This document shows, one piece after another, positions 36,045-43,393 of a stretch of 64,000 nt of DNA (position 1 is its first letter; each line of letters opens with the position of its first letter). The translations under genes were made by a program, and so were the position numbers. This DNA comes from Prostheceraeus crozeri (taxonomy: Eukaryota > Platyhelminthes > Polycladida > Euryleptidae), in contig CAJQUW010003051.1 of the NCBI GenBank assembly GCA_907163375.1, positions 92,614-156,613 of the forward strand. The letters run 5' to 3'. Under the pieces are notes generated by a model. The model made no database searches, was not told the origin of the DNA, and worked only from the letters and a program-made list of their open reading frames with translations.

Positions 36045-36401
36045 ATGAAGACTTGGATTTTGGACTCTCTACAATATATCAGAGTTGATCGTGATGGAAA
36101 CGTACATTTCAAAAATTCTCATGGTCATACATCAAGAGGAATTACATTAACATGGCGACAATTTGTCAACCTCAATGATATCATGAGGGATTTGGAATAT
36201 TTTGAAACATTAAGATTCATCTCCTTGGGTGATCAAGTTTGGCTTCAACATTACAGAAATGAAATTCAAATCTACCATTCTCATTCCGCAAACTGTTTCT
36301 CATTTCGCAAATACAATTGGGAGAAGTATAGAAGATACATACATCGCTCCATCATGACATTTATTCGTCGTGAGTTCATCGCCCTACTATGCAAATCTTA
36401 A
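36045..36401 (+). CDS. PC4-like protein 1
   Basis: 118 residues from the ATG at 36045 (MKTWILDSLQYIRVD). The first half resembles the PC4/p15 single-stranded-DNA-binding transcription-cofactor fold: a 'DGNVHFKN' strand, then 'RGITLTWRQFVNLNDIMRDL', which is the pattern of strand, Gly-Ile-x-Leu, and helix seen in that family. The second half has 'GDQVWLQHYRNEIQIYHS' and ends 'WEKYRRYIHRSI'. It is a tandem paralogue of the next gene. PC4 proteins stimulate RNA polymerase II transcription with TBP and other factors. Here the neighbouring TBP-like gene makes a transcription role plausible, but assignment is by eye. Copy B keeps this ORF intact. Confidence 0.48.
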   Translation: MKTWILDSLQYIRVDRDGNVHFKNSHGHTSRGITLTWRQFVNLNDIMRDLEYFETLRFISLGDQVWLQHYRNEIQIYHSHSANCFSFRKYNWEKYRRYIHRSIMTFIRREFIALLCKS

Positions 36402-36423
36402 TCAGACATGACTACCACACATC

Positions 36424-37074
36424 ATGAGTTGGAAATTAGATTCCCTACAACGTATTGAAACGGATCATGATCGAAACGTCTATTTCAAAGATTCAACTGG
36501 AAATGTGAGAAGAGAGTTTGCTTTATCTTATCGTCATTTTCAATCTCTACATCATATCATGAAGGACTTGAAATACTTCTATATGAAAAGACATTCACGT
36601 ATTGGAAATCGCATCTGGCTGCGCGTCAACAATCGGCGAATTCAACTCTATCATTCCCAACTTCATACTAACTTCACATTTCATCAAGGTAGTTGGGAAA
36701 AGTATAAAAGGAAGGTACATCGCTCAATTTACTCATTCTTTCATCATGAAGCGCCATCGCTACACCATCGTCAACATTCTCCGTCGCTTCAGACTCTACA
36801 CCAAAATCGATCTCACAACATTACACCAACAGCTTCCAAACAGCAAGTATTACCCGGGCCGTCCTCAAATGTTAGTGGTGAAGATGAACAATTCACGGAA
36901 TCTTCAACTCTTCCCAAATGGGACTGTACAGATTCTCGGCGCCCTTTCTCATTCATCGGCGCAGTCAATGCGCTTAGAGCTACAGAGACTACTACGTCGG
37001 ATATGGAAGAGGGAGAGGTGTGTGATGTCGAATCTGACTGTGGACAATATGGTGATCTCTACTCAATTGAGTGA
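36424..37074 (+). CDS. PC4-like protein 2 with C-terminal extension overlapping the TBP-like gene
   Basis: The first ~110 residues align with PC4-like protein 1 throughout: LDSLQ at the start, 'ALSYRHFQSLHHIMKDLKYF', 'GNRIWLRVNNRRIQLYHS' and 'WEKYKRKVHRSI'. The gene starts 22 bp after the stop of its paralogue, indicating tandem duplication. After residue ~108 the frame stays open for another ~108 residues (Ser/Thr/Pro-rich, then acidic MEEGEVCDVESDCG). This part overlaps the TBP-like ORF by 329 bp in a different frame. The extension may be a passive open frame, as the paralogue stops at the equivalent point. In copy B an indel fuses this gene with the TBP-like frame. Confidence 0.45.
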   Translation: MSWKLDSLQRIETDHDRNVYFKDSTGNVRREFALSYRHFQSLHHIMKDLKYFYMKRHSRIGNRIWLRVNNRRIQLYHSQLHTNFTFHQGSWEKYKRKVHRSIYSFFHHEAPSLHHRQHSPSLQTLHQNRSHNITPTASKQQVLPGPSSNVSGEDEQFTESSTLPKWDCTDSRRPFSFIGAVNALRATETTTSDMEEGEVCDVESDCGQYGDLYSIE

Positions 37075-37291
37075 CAGTCTATCATTTTTGAAGATTCGTA
37101 CCAGCAGTTACAGTTTGTGTTATGAACCCGAACTTTTTCCTGCAGCTCTCATTAGTTGTTGGTTACCTGTGCATGTGGCAATCTTTCATAATAGTAAAGT
37201 GATCATTACTGGACTAAAATCTCATGTACAAGCAAATGTGATCCTAGACTATCTCATTGAGTATGTACGTACCCAGCGGATTGTAAAATAA
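36746..37291 (+). CDS. TATA-binding-protein-like core protein (two-repeat)
   Basis: 181 residues from ATG (MKRHRYTIVNILRR), the length of a TBP core. Two repeats about 90 residues apart are visible. Repeat 1 has 'NSKYYPGRPQMLVV' (32-45) and 'LQLFPNGTVQILGA' (53-66). Repeat 2 has 'YEPELFPAALI' (126-136) and 'VAIFHNSKVIITGLKS' (144-159). In TBP these blocks form the DNA-binding saddle, and paired Phe residues kink the TATA DNA. Here F131 and F147 are at the expected places in repeat 2 and F56 in repeat 1, but the other repeat-1 Phe is replaced (Pro40/Gln41). No N-terminal extension is present. It lies on the strand opposite the virion genes, just downstream of two PC4-like genes, and its stop is 26 bp from the protease stop. 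It would recruit transcription machinery to element promoters; that is inference. Confidence 0.7.
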   Translation: MKRHRYTIVNILRRFRLYTKIDLTTLHQQLPNSKYYPGRPQMLVVKMNNSRNLQLFPNGTVQILGALSHSSAQSMRLELQRLLRRIWKRERCVMSNLTVDNMVISTQLSDSLSFLKIRTSSYSLCYEPELFPAALISCWLPVHVAIFHNSKVIITGLKSHVQANVILDYLIEYVRTQRIVK

Positions 37292-37317
37292 AAAACAATT
37301 TTTCCAACATGATGTTT

Positions 37318-37779
37318 TTATTTCAAATCATGATAGAACTTACAAATCATTTTTTCATTAGAGGATGGATTACATGAAAAGTTTTGAATAATAGATGCAA
37401 ATCGAGATACATGTAAACGTTTTAAGATGAAGTACAGTACAAAAGCACCACACGTTGATGAAAGTGGATGTTGTAGTATGCGTTCATTTCGCTGATATTG
37501 ACGCGTATGTTTTCTCAACCACTGCTGTGTTGGTATATTTGGAGGTTGAGCAAGAGAGTCAAATAGTTCACCACGTCGGTCTTCTCCAATAAAGATCGCT
37601 TTCCAATGCTCACCGCCTAAATTCTGCGAATGAGTGTTTAGCACAATAAAGATGGGATAGTGATTTACTGCAGGTGGTAAGGTATCGAGTGAATAGACAT
37701 TATCGAAAGCTTTCAACGTCGCTTCGTCTGCATTACGCTGCACTTTAGTCTTAATATCGTCAGCAGTCAACCAACTCAT
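37318..37779 (-). CDS. adenain-type (C5/ULP-like) maturation protease
   Basis: A 153-residue cysteine protease with the adenovirus-protease/SUMO-protease fold. The expected catalytic residues are all present: His58 in 'NLGGEHWKAIFIGED', Asp74 in 'RRGELFDSLAQPP', Gln103 in 'ERILQHP', and Cys110 in 'SSTCGAFVLYFILKR'. Such proteases process capsid and core precursors during virion assembly. The length is slightly short for the family (about 200) but the core is complete. Its ATG overlaps the major capsid stop (TAATG), so the two are tightly linked. It ends tail to tail with the TBP-like gene. Confidence 0.9.
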   Translation of the reverse strand: MSWLTADDIKTKVQRNADEATLKAFDNVYSLDTLPPAVNHYPIFIVLNTHSQNLGGEHWKAIFIGEDRRGELFDSLAQPPNIPTQQWLRKHTRQYQRNERILQHPLSSTCGAFVLYFILKRLHVSRFASIIQNFSCNPSSNEKMICKFYHDLK

Positions 37780-39056
37780 TAACGATTATACTGAAGAATC
37801 ACGTCACGATACTTTGTAATTTCAATATTTGAATCGAAGACTGCATAAATTAATACATTGATCGTCTCAGGTAGTGTTCTTTTGAACGTCAAATCCAAAC
37901 GAATATTATGAGGCACGTTCGCTTGACGATAGGGTGCACTAATATCGCTGTCAGCAGTCAAATCAAATGCATAAATAGTATATCCACTCTTAAACTCTTT
38001 CATAGTCAGTCCGTTGGTGTCATCCGTATTGTAAAAGCCAAAGACATCCATAAAATCAACATAACTGCGCATAAATTGATCCGAAGCAAAATCTGGTTTG
38101 TAGGGTGGACCAGGATGACTCACACCATTTACACGTAAAGCAATTTCACTTAACTGATTGTGTTTAAAATTGAAAGGATTCTTCTTTATATTACCATTAA
38201 ATGCATCATTTTCAACCATTGCCACCATGAGGAGCTTCGGTGCTTCCGATGGAAAGAGGCCATCTTTCATGAAACTCTTTTGATCTTTCGGAATTGTAAA
38301 GGTGAGAAGCTTTGTATGCTGAACGGGGTAAATGGCATTTTGGCGGTTAAGGCCTTCAGCATGCCCTCTAATGACACTTGGATTCGGTACTACTCGACGA
38401 ATGTAAAGTGCAATATCTTCCACATGAATTCTAAAATTGTCAACTTTAGCAAATGCATTCAGCGCAAATTCAGGCTTATTCAATGTCAGCTTGAGTCGCA
38501 TGCTGGTATTACAGAGTAAAAACTTTGACTGTCTAAAGAAGTCTAAATTCAGCGGACCATATAGCTGACATACTCTACTATCTTTAATCATAGCAGATCG
38601 CTTTACAAAGCCACTGTTTGTTTCAACATCAAATTTTCCTGCTTCATCTCTGTACCATCCCATGGCTTCCATATGACTTTTTTGTGCTGCTGGATGAAAC
38701 TGTGATACATGATTGAAATATGATTTATAGGGATAATCGCTTTGACCACCTTCCACCTGCTGCTCTCCAATCGTTAGAGAAACATCGCGAAGTAATGTAG
38801 TCAATGGTAAATTGTTCAGTCCAACTTTATGTGCATCGTCAATAGCAGTTCCATCTGCTTGCTGAATTCTAAACCTCAAATCAAGCATCGCATAACTCAA
38901 ATCTATGTAGTCATCACTACCACCAGGAATAACAAATTCAATGGGGCCAGCATTCTCAGCTGTTCGAGGATGATAATCTACAATACTTGAACTAAGAATA
39001 TCTGTCTGTATGGCTTGTTGATCGAACAAACAAAAACCGGAAGTTTTACACTCCAT
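37779..39056 (-). CDS. major capsid protein, Polinton PY / F54H12.2-like
   Basis: 425 residues, intact. The N-terminal half has 'GPIEFVIPGGSDDYIDLSYA' followed by a strand pattern MLDLRFRIQ and 'LTTLLRDVSLTIGEQQVEGG', the signature of the protein annotated F54H12.2-like across invertebrates, which corresponds to the Polinton double-jelly-roll major capsid protein. 'YPYKSYFNHVSQFHPAAQKS' and C-terminal 'NVPHNIRLDLTFKRTLPETI' are also typical. Trimers would form the hexons of an icosahedral particle. It is placed between a basic core protein (2-bp gap upstream) and the protease (overlapping TAATG). Copy B has the same gene broken by two frameshifts or stops. Confidence 0.85.
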   Translation of the reverse strand: MECKTSGFCLFDQQAIQTDILSSSIVDYHPRTAENAGPIEFVIPGGSDDYIDLSYAMLDLRFRIQQADGTAIDDAHKVGLNNLPLTTLLRDVSLTIGEQQVEGGQSDYPYKSYFNHVSQFHPAAQKSHMEAMGWYRDEAGKFDVETNSGFVKRSAMIKDSRVCQLYGPLNLDFFRQSKFLLCNTSMRLKLTLNKPEFALNAFAKVDNFRIHVEDIALYIRRVVPNPSVIRGHAEGLNRQNAIYPVQHTKLLTFTIPKDQKSFMKDGLFPSEAPKLLMVAMVENDAFNGNIKKNPFNFKHNQLSEIALRVNGVSHPGPPYKPDFASDQFMRSYVDFMDVFGFYNTDDTNGLTMKEFKSGYTIYAFDLTADSDISAPYRQANVPHNIRLDLTFKRTLPETINVLIYAVFDSNIEITKYRDVILQYNR

Positions 39057-39058
39057 GA

Positions 39059-39514
39059 TTAGAAGTTATAGCAGCGTCGTCGTTTAGCGCCTGATGAATG
39101 ATTAGAGCCTCTGCGACGTTTGCGTGAATGCCTTTTGACTGAAGATCGCACCTTACCAGCTCCGCGATGTTTCCTCCTTCCTTTATTCATTCGTTTAGGT
39201 GATTTCTTTCCTTGAGTAACACCAGCAATGGTCTGCTTCAATGTTTTTAAACCGCGTTCCTTCCCACGATTCAACAAACTGCTCTTAAAACTTCTACCTC
39301 TGGAAAGATCACTAGCAACATCACCAGCAAAGCCAACGGCATTACTTAAAACATTTCGTTTTAAAGATCTACCGACATTGGATATGAGAGGTGCTACAAC
39401 AGATTTCAGTGCACCAAGTATGCTACCTCCACGTTGGCGGCGAGCACCGATGTAAATTTGTCCTCCACCACTTACATAGGAGGGTCGTGAATAAAATGAG
39501 GCAGTTGGATTCAT
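39059..39514 (-). CDS. basic virion core/minor capsid protein (pVI/pX-like)
   Basis: 151 residues, strongly basic. It has an N-terminal 'YSRPSYVSGGGQIYIGARRQ' followed by RGGSILG, an amphipathic/hydrophobic helix 'ALKSVVAPLISNVGRSLKRN', a second helix, and a long Lys/Arg/Ser C-terminal tail (RRKHRGAGKVRSS.., KRRRGS). This layout of a glycine-rich start, membrane-active type helix and DNA-binding tail is found in Polinton core proteins that parallel adenovirus pVI/pX. The double-glycine motifs near residues 17-19 and 29-30 are candidate protease cleavage sites. Order with major capsid and protease is conserved in such elements. Confidence 0.6.
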   Translation of the reverse strand: MNPTASFYSRPSYVSGGGQIYIGARRQRGGSILGALKSVVAPLISNVGRSLKRNVLSNAVGFAGDVASDLSRGRSFKSSLLNRGKERGLKTLKQTIAGVTQGKKSPKRMNKGRRKHRGAGKVRSSVKRHSRKRRRGSNHSSGAKRRRCYNF

Positions 39515-39555
39515 AGCTCAAACCCTAAACATTGTTAGTTACAACTTTGCATGAA

Positions 39556-40776
39556 TCACTGTCGATCACTTAGATGAAAGATGTCGGCACGACGCATCCA
39601 AGAGTTCATACTTGAAGGATAACCAGTCCATTTAACAAGACACCATTCTTCACCTTGCCGTTTTTTACATCGAATGATTTTCTCTACCAAATATGTTTCA
39701 CTTTCAGTGACTACCTCAATCTCATCGCGGTAAAAGCTACCCTCAATTTCTTCATTATCGTAATCTTTCAACTTGTAGGTGGTCGGAGAGTCTTTTTGAT
39801 TAATCCTTGATACTGTAAATACCTCCTCTGTCCAATTCGGAAGGTACCCTTTAGCAAAAACACTTTTCACTTTTGAGATACGAACTTTATCGCCAATTTT
39901 CACATCACTTTTCACATGAGTGCGTTTACGTTGGAATGATTCGCGCACTTTATCTACATTGTCAGCATTTACATCTACTGGTCTGAGTCCAATAGAACGA
40001 TGGATAGAGTGATTGTAGGCATGGAGTGTATCTTGTAGAACCTTTGTCCAATTTTGTGTCAAGTTGGCAGTAAAATGTCGCCACAAGCGATTTTTTAATG
40101 TGCGATTAAAACGTTCAACGAGTGCAGCTTTATAAGCGCTCTTTACACTAAACAACTCAATGTCATGCCTCTCAAATAATCTTGTCACATGCTGATTTTC
40201 AAACTCTTTTCCTTGATCACTCTGAATTCTTTTTGGAATGCGACCTTCTCGAAAAATTGTTTGGAATGCTTTTGCTACTCCTTTCCCTTCTTTAGTTTTT
40301 AAAGGTTGAGCCCACGCATAACGCGAGAAAATATCAATGACGGTTAAAATAAAATTATTGCCCGAGTTATGTTTTGAAATGGAGGCAACATCACACAAAT
40401 CTGCTTGCCACTGTTCATCGATGTCATGAACAATATAATGGCGGGTGCGGTACTTCTTTTTCGCTTGTTTGTGGAGTGTATAGGTAGCCTGACCCTTTAA
40501 CCATCGTTTCACTTGTGATTGTGGAAGACCACTCGCTTTTGATAATTTCTTGATAGATGCAAATCCTGCCGGATGTTTTACATCATAATAGATTGACTTC
40601 AAACGTTCAGTCGATGACGACTGACTCTTTTTCCTCCTTCTCATCTTTTTGTTTTCTTGCCTTTCTACATTTACAACAACTGCAGCATTTAGCTTTAGCG
40701 GTTTTGCGATCGTGTTCACATTGCTTAGGGGTTTCATTATGAGAGCTGGCGCAGCAAGTGCAAGTGACAACGACAT
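39556..40776 (-). CDS. int: retroviral-type integrase with chromodomain
   Basis: 406 residues. The catalytic core has Asp126 in 'EQWQADLCDVASISK', Asp187 in 'IPKRIQSDQGKEFENQ' and Glu221 in 'KAALVERFNRTLKNRLW', i.e. a complete D-D-E set. Preceding it is a helix-turn-helix-like 'FASIKKLSKASGLPQSQVKR'. An SH3-like basic region follows ('KIGDKVRISKVKSVFAKGYL'), then a chromodomain ('YLVEKIIRCKKRQGEEWCLV', ending KWTGYPSSMNSW). This is the c-integrase of Polintons, inserting the linear DNA with a target duplication. The first ~45 residues (MSLSLALAAP..) overlap a Cys-rich frame and may not be translated; ATG at residue 45 (MRRRKKSQ) is an alternative start. Confidence 0.92.
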   Translation of the reverse strand: MSLSLALAAPALIMKPLSNVNTIAKPLKLNAAVVVNVERQENKKMRRRKKSQSSSTERLKSIYYDVKHPAGFASIKKLSKASGLPQSQVKRWLKGQATYTLHKQAKKKYRTRHYIVHDIDEQWQADLCDVASISKHNSGNNFILTVIDIFSRYAWAQPLKTKEGKGVAKAFQTIFREGRIPKRIQSDQGKEFENQHVTRLFERHDIELFSVKSAYKAALVERFNRTLKNRLWRHFTANLTQNWTKVLQDTLHAYNHSIHRSIGLRPVDVNADNVDKVRESFQRKRTHVKSDVKIGDKVRISKVKSVFAKGYLPNWTEEVFTVSRINQKDSPTTYKLKDYDNEEIEGSFYRDEIEVVTESETYLVEKIIRCKKRQGEEWCLVKWTGYPSSMNSWMRRADIFHLSDRQ

Positions 40777-40822
40777 TCACCTCTGGCGGCTCATTACATG
40801 GCAAGCAACACATCTGCTTCAT
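40607..40822 (-). CDS. cysteine-rich small protein overlapping integrase 5' end
   Basis: 71 residues with twelve cysteines: MCCLPC near the start, 'VVTCTCCASSHNETPKQCEH' and 'KAKCCSCCKCRKARKQ', ending in a Lys/Glu tail. The ATG lies one base after the stop of the 230-residue gene, while the integrase ATG lies inside this frame. Cys-x2-Cys spacing suggests zinc binding. It could be a separate metal-binding protein, or the true N-terminus of the integrase reached by splicing or frameshift (retroviral integrases carry an HHCC zinc domain in this position, though the pattern is not HHCC). Copy B has a premature TGA in this frame. Confidence 0.4.
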   Translation of the reverse strand: MKQMCCLPCNEPPEVNVVVTCTCCASSHNETPKQCEHDRKTAKAKCCSCCKCRKARKQKDEKEEKESVVID

Positions 40823-40823
40823 A

Positions 40824-41516
40824 TTAATAGTCTGAGAACATGTATTTCCTGGGAGGAGCTGTTTTACGTTTTCCTTTTACCAGTTTTAGTGGCGATGTAG
40901 ATCTACGTCGAGTTCTTCCTCTTGTTTGCTTAGTGAGTGTGGGAGGGGATGTAGCAGGTGACGTCTTAAACCAATTTGTTGGCATTTTCATCGTCTGAAG
41001 CATTGGAGTAGTAGCCACTGTTGAATCAAGTTCTTTCAATGTCTCATTATTCAAAGCAAATTTTGGCACATTATGCTTTTTCAATAGTTTAAGAAAGTAT
41101 GACCAACCAGGTGGAACATAGCCCTGACGGCGCTTTCTACGTGTCGCATACTGAATCAAGTCTTCATAACGTGAAGCATCAATCACTTTATTTTCATCTG
41201 TAATGATTTCTCCTCTATCATTTACATTGAGATGGGGTTCAATACTGTTGAAAAGAGATATGGCATGTGCGCGAGATGCTAAAGGTGTAGCAGTCGATAC
41301 AGAGTCACGCATCTTATTCTTCAAGTTTTTCAATTGCTCAACAGTTTCCGATTGTAATAATACAGCACGATGTGGATCTTTGATGTGAACATTTTGCTGA
41401 TAATCTATTTCTTTCCTATACATTTGATTTGCAAGAGGTTGCTTTACTTGCTGCATGGCAGTCAATTGTACATATTCATCCTGAGGAATAACAATCATGC
41501 GAGAATAAGAACTCAT
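40824..41516 (-). CDS. conserved Polinton protein of unknown function (230 residues)
   Basis: An intact frame whose ATG overlaps the ATPase stop by four bases (ATGA), so co-expression is likely. The N-terminus (MSSYSRMIVIPQDEYVQL) and the central 'YEDLIQYATRRKRRQGYVPP', followed by Gly-Trp and 'FLKLLKKHNVP', recall a protein commonly found next to the ATPase in invertebrate Polintons. The C-terminal third is Pro/Thr/Arg-rich (RGRTRRRSTSP) and very basic, consistent with a DNA-associated virion protein. No enzyme motif is visible and no function is established from sequence. Confidence 0.6.
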   Translation of the reverse strand: MSSYSRMIVIPQDEYVQLTAMQQVKQPLANQMYRKEIDYQQNVHIKDPHRAVLLQSETVEQLKNLKNKMRDSVSTATPLASRAHAISLFNSIEPHLNVNDRGEIITDENKVIDASRYEDLIQYATRRKRRQGYVPPGWSYFLKLLKKHNVPKFALNNETLKELDSTVATTPMLQTMKMPTNWFKTSPATSPPTLTKQTRGRTRRRSTSPLKLVKGKRKTAPPRKYMFSDY

Positions 41517-42130
41517 AGTTTGTAGATAATCATGGGAGTTTTCAAAATATCACTTCGAAATCTAAATTCTTCCGGACACTCTTGCGTAAAGTCAATGAAT
41601 AAGTAACCGTATGGTTTTTCAGTAGCTGCTTGAAAAATTTCAATTAAGGCTTTTGATCCTCTGGGTGCAACTTGTCGCGCTAAAATTTCAAATTGACTTT
41701 TATCTCGCGGATTCTTGAAAATAGCATAATAGTGTGTATTCAGGTTTCGTGTACGAGCTTCTTTTCCATCAGGAAACAAATTTTGTGTGATATAGATGAT
41801 AAAACACCTTTTATGGTGTGCTGCGCGAGTGAACATATCTGTAACATCTTTTGAATTCTTACTTTCTTTTAATAAATCATCCAATACAACAACATCATTA
41901 GACTGAAGTTTATCCACTGGAATAATTCCTTCATGTCGAATAAAGTTGCGACTTTGCAATTCCTGAAACAGCGACGGTTGATAAATACCATAACACCAAA
42001 TCACTCGATTGATAGGTTCCTTAAACAACTCCCTTCTTTTATCCAATAAATTCAGCGTGAAAACAGTTTTACCTGCATGAGATGGACCTGATACAGTCAG
42101 AACTTTATCACATTGAAGTCTGAAATCCAT
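41513..42130 (-). CDS. FtsK/HerA-type genome packaging ATPase (A32-like)
   Basis: 205 residues from the ATG at 42130 (MDFRLQCDKVLTVSG). The open frame extends 16 codons further upstream without an ATG. Walker A is 'GPSHAGKT' (residues 15-22), Walker B 'DVVVLDDLL', and a third conserved block is 'FIIYITQNLFPDGKEARTRN' with the polar Gln-Asn typical of the family. It would pump the linear genome into preformed capsids. It follows the 118-residue core protein by 31 bp and overlaps the next gene. Copy B carries the same gene with several one-base insertions in homopolymers. Confidence 0.88.
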   Translation of the reverse strand: MDFRLQCDKVLTVSGPSHAGKTVFTLNLLDKRRELFKEPINRVIWCYGIYQPSLFQELQSRNFIRHEGIIPVDKLQSNDVVVLDDLLKESKNSKDVTDMFTRAAHHKRCFIIYITQNLFPDGKEARTRNLNTHYYAIFKNPRDKSQFEILARQVAPRGSKALIEIFQAATEKPYGYLFIDFTQECPEEFRFRSDILKTPMIIYKL

Positions 42131-42161
42131 TTTATTACTTTGAGACTCAACATTTGCATAA

Positions 42162-42518
42162 TTAACGCTTAGAGCCAAAGATATTTCCCAATAGGTTGCC
42201 CACGGCAGGAGCTATCATTGGAAGTATTGCTGAAAGGAAACCGCCCTTTTGTGTTAGAGTTTTCCTCTTTCTTTGAAGGGTGACTTTAGGATTGGAGATG
42301 AAACGCAATTTCGTAGCATATCGCTTAAGTAACTTTCGTTGTTTTGGCGCTAATTTCTTCGTCCTCAACTTCCTCACATGAGAAATAATTTCACAAATGA
42401 ATTTATCGTTAGCATGTCGTATAGCATTGTATCGCTGATTTGCTTTCATTCGTCGGAGAGCTTGAATGGCTGAAGAAAACTTTTGACTTTTACGTTTCGT
42501 CATTTTACGTTTCGCCAT
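42162..42518 (-). CDS. basic core protein with C-terminal hydrophobic helix (Polinton)
   Basis: 118 residues. The N-terminal two-thirds is a Lys/Arg-rich helical region ('KRKMTKRKSQKFSSAIQALR', 'KLAPKQRKLLKRYATKLRF'), then QKGGFLSAILP and 'MIAPAVGNLLGNIFGSKR', an amphipathic glycine-rich helix. Small proteins of this design are common in Polintons next to the ATPase and are thought to package DNA like adenovirus core peptides. QKGG-F is a candidate protease site. Function is inferred from composition and position. Confidence 0.55.
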   Translation of the reverse strand: MAKRKMTKRKSQKFSSAIQALRRMKANQRYNAIRHANDKFICEIISHVRKLRTKKLAPKQRKLLKRYATKLRFISNPKVTLQRKRKTLTQKGGFLSAILPMIAPAVGNLLGNIFGSKR

Positions 42519-42569
42519 TTTCCGTGTTAGTCTTTGCTAAAACCTATCTTTACCACATTTGCATAGGTA

Positions 42570-42893
42570 CTAACTATTGCGACATAAGTGACACTCGAAA
42601 TGAGCAATGTCACAGTGGTTACATTTGCAAAGTTGAATGCAATTACGTATGAAACAGCGTTGACAAAAAGCATGCTTACATCTCTTGAAGATGCGCTTTT
42701 CATTTCCATCCTTTCGCTTACATACATCGCAACACATAGTTTCACCGTTACTGATGTCTATAGCAAGTCTTTTTGAAGATATGAATTTGCTAGCCTTTTC
42801 TAAATAATAGACGCATGTACAGAAGGAATATACTTCGAGAGTGAGCAGACATAGCTCGAAAACCAGTTGTGCTACAATCAAGTACCACTGCAT
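42570..42893 (-). CDS. membrane-anchored RING-HC finger protein
   Basis: 107 residues from the ATG at 42893. Residues ~4-30 are hydrophobic, a likely membrane anchor. The C-terminal half has a full RING-HC ligand set: C55-x2-C58, C72-x-H74, C77-x2-C80, C91-x2-C94, within 'MCCDVCKRKDGNEKRIFKRC' and 'KHAFCQRCFIRNC'. RING proteins usually act as E3 ubiquitin ligases; large DNA viruses often use them against host factors, but no target can be named here. The ATG is two bases after the stop of the 136-residue gene, so the pair is likely co-transcribed. Further Cys after the RING may add a second metal site. Confidence 0.65.
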   Translation of the reverse strand: MQWYLIVAQLVFELCLLTLEVYSFCTCVYYLEKASKFISSKRLAIDISNGETMCCDVCKRKDGNEKRIFKRCKHAFCQRCFIRNCIQLCKCNHCDIAHFECHLCRNS

Positions 42894-42895
42894 TT

Positions 42896-43306
42896 TCAAT
42901 TTTTCTTTATGGAAAGTTGAATGTGAATATCTGAAATCGCTTCAATCACTAGACTGCTACCATGATGGTTAAATGCGTTAAGACGTTCAGCAATTTTTAT
43001 CATATGTCTTTTAAAAAATTCTTCGGGGTGATCTACCACTTCCATTGAATAAGAAGCAAAATGGAAAGAGCGACTTTCCACCTCTTCCTTTCCAAAATGA
43101 CTAAACTTAATTTTCGCAACTAATCGCGCCATGATAATGCTATCAGAGAATGTATTCATTAACTCTAGAAATAGAGTGCTAGCATCATCGACCACTGCTT
43201 CGATGTCGGTCTCATCTTTATGAAAATTTATCACATAATCTTGAACAGCTCCTTTTAAACTTTGCCTATGAAAATGTAATGTTCCGCAGTCGTTTGAGAA
43301 AGACAT
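42896..43306 (-). CDS. hypothetical Polinton protein (136 residues)
   Basis: ATG-started intact frame (MSFSNDCGTLHFHRQSL). The middle contains 'LVAKIKFSHFGKEEVESRSF' followed by HFASYSMEV, and the end alternates Ile/Leu as in beta strands ('SLVIEAISDIHIQLSIKKN'). The layout faintly resembles a domain found at the N-terminus of some Polinton polymerases, but that is only an impression. It is linked to the RING gene by a two-base gap. In copy B the frame is broken and a 24-bp segment near its end is duplicated. Confidence 0.5.
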   Translation of the reverse strand: MSFSNDCGTLHFHRQSLKGAVQDYVINFHKDETDIEAVVDDASTLFLELMNTFSDSIIMARLVAKIKFSHFGKEEVESRSFHFASYSMEVVDHPEEFFKRHMIKIAERLNAFNHHGSSLVIEAISDIHIQLSIKKN

Positions 43307-43393
43307 GATCGCCCTTTATCTAACCCATCCATTGCATGAAAACAACAACTCTTCTCATAGTAACATTTATTGAATAACGGTAACAAGCATGCA

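Noticed and set aside
36602-36745. upstream extension of the TBP-like frame to an ATG at 36602
   Set aside because: Those 48 residues overlap the PC4-like core in another frame and do not resemble TBP; ATG 36746 gives the expected core length.
37908-38519. plus-strand frames opposite the major capsid gene
   Set aside because: Antisense shadows of the capsid frame; they recur in copy B only because the sequence does.
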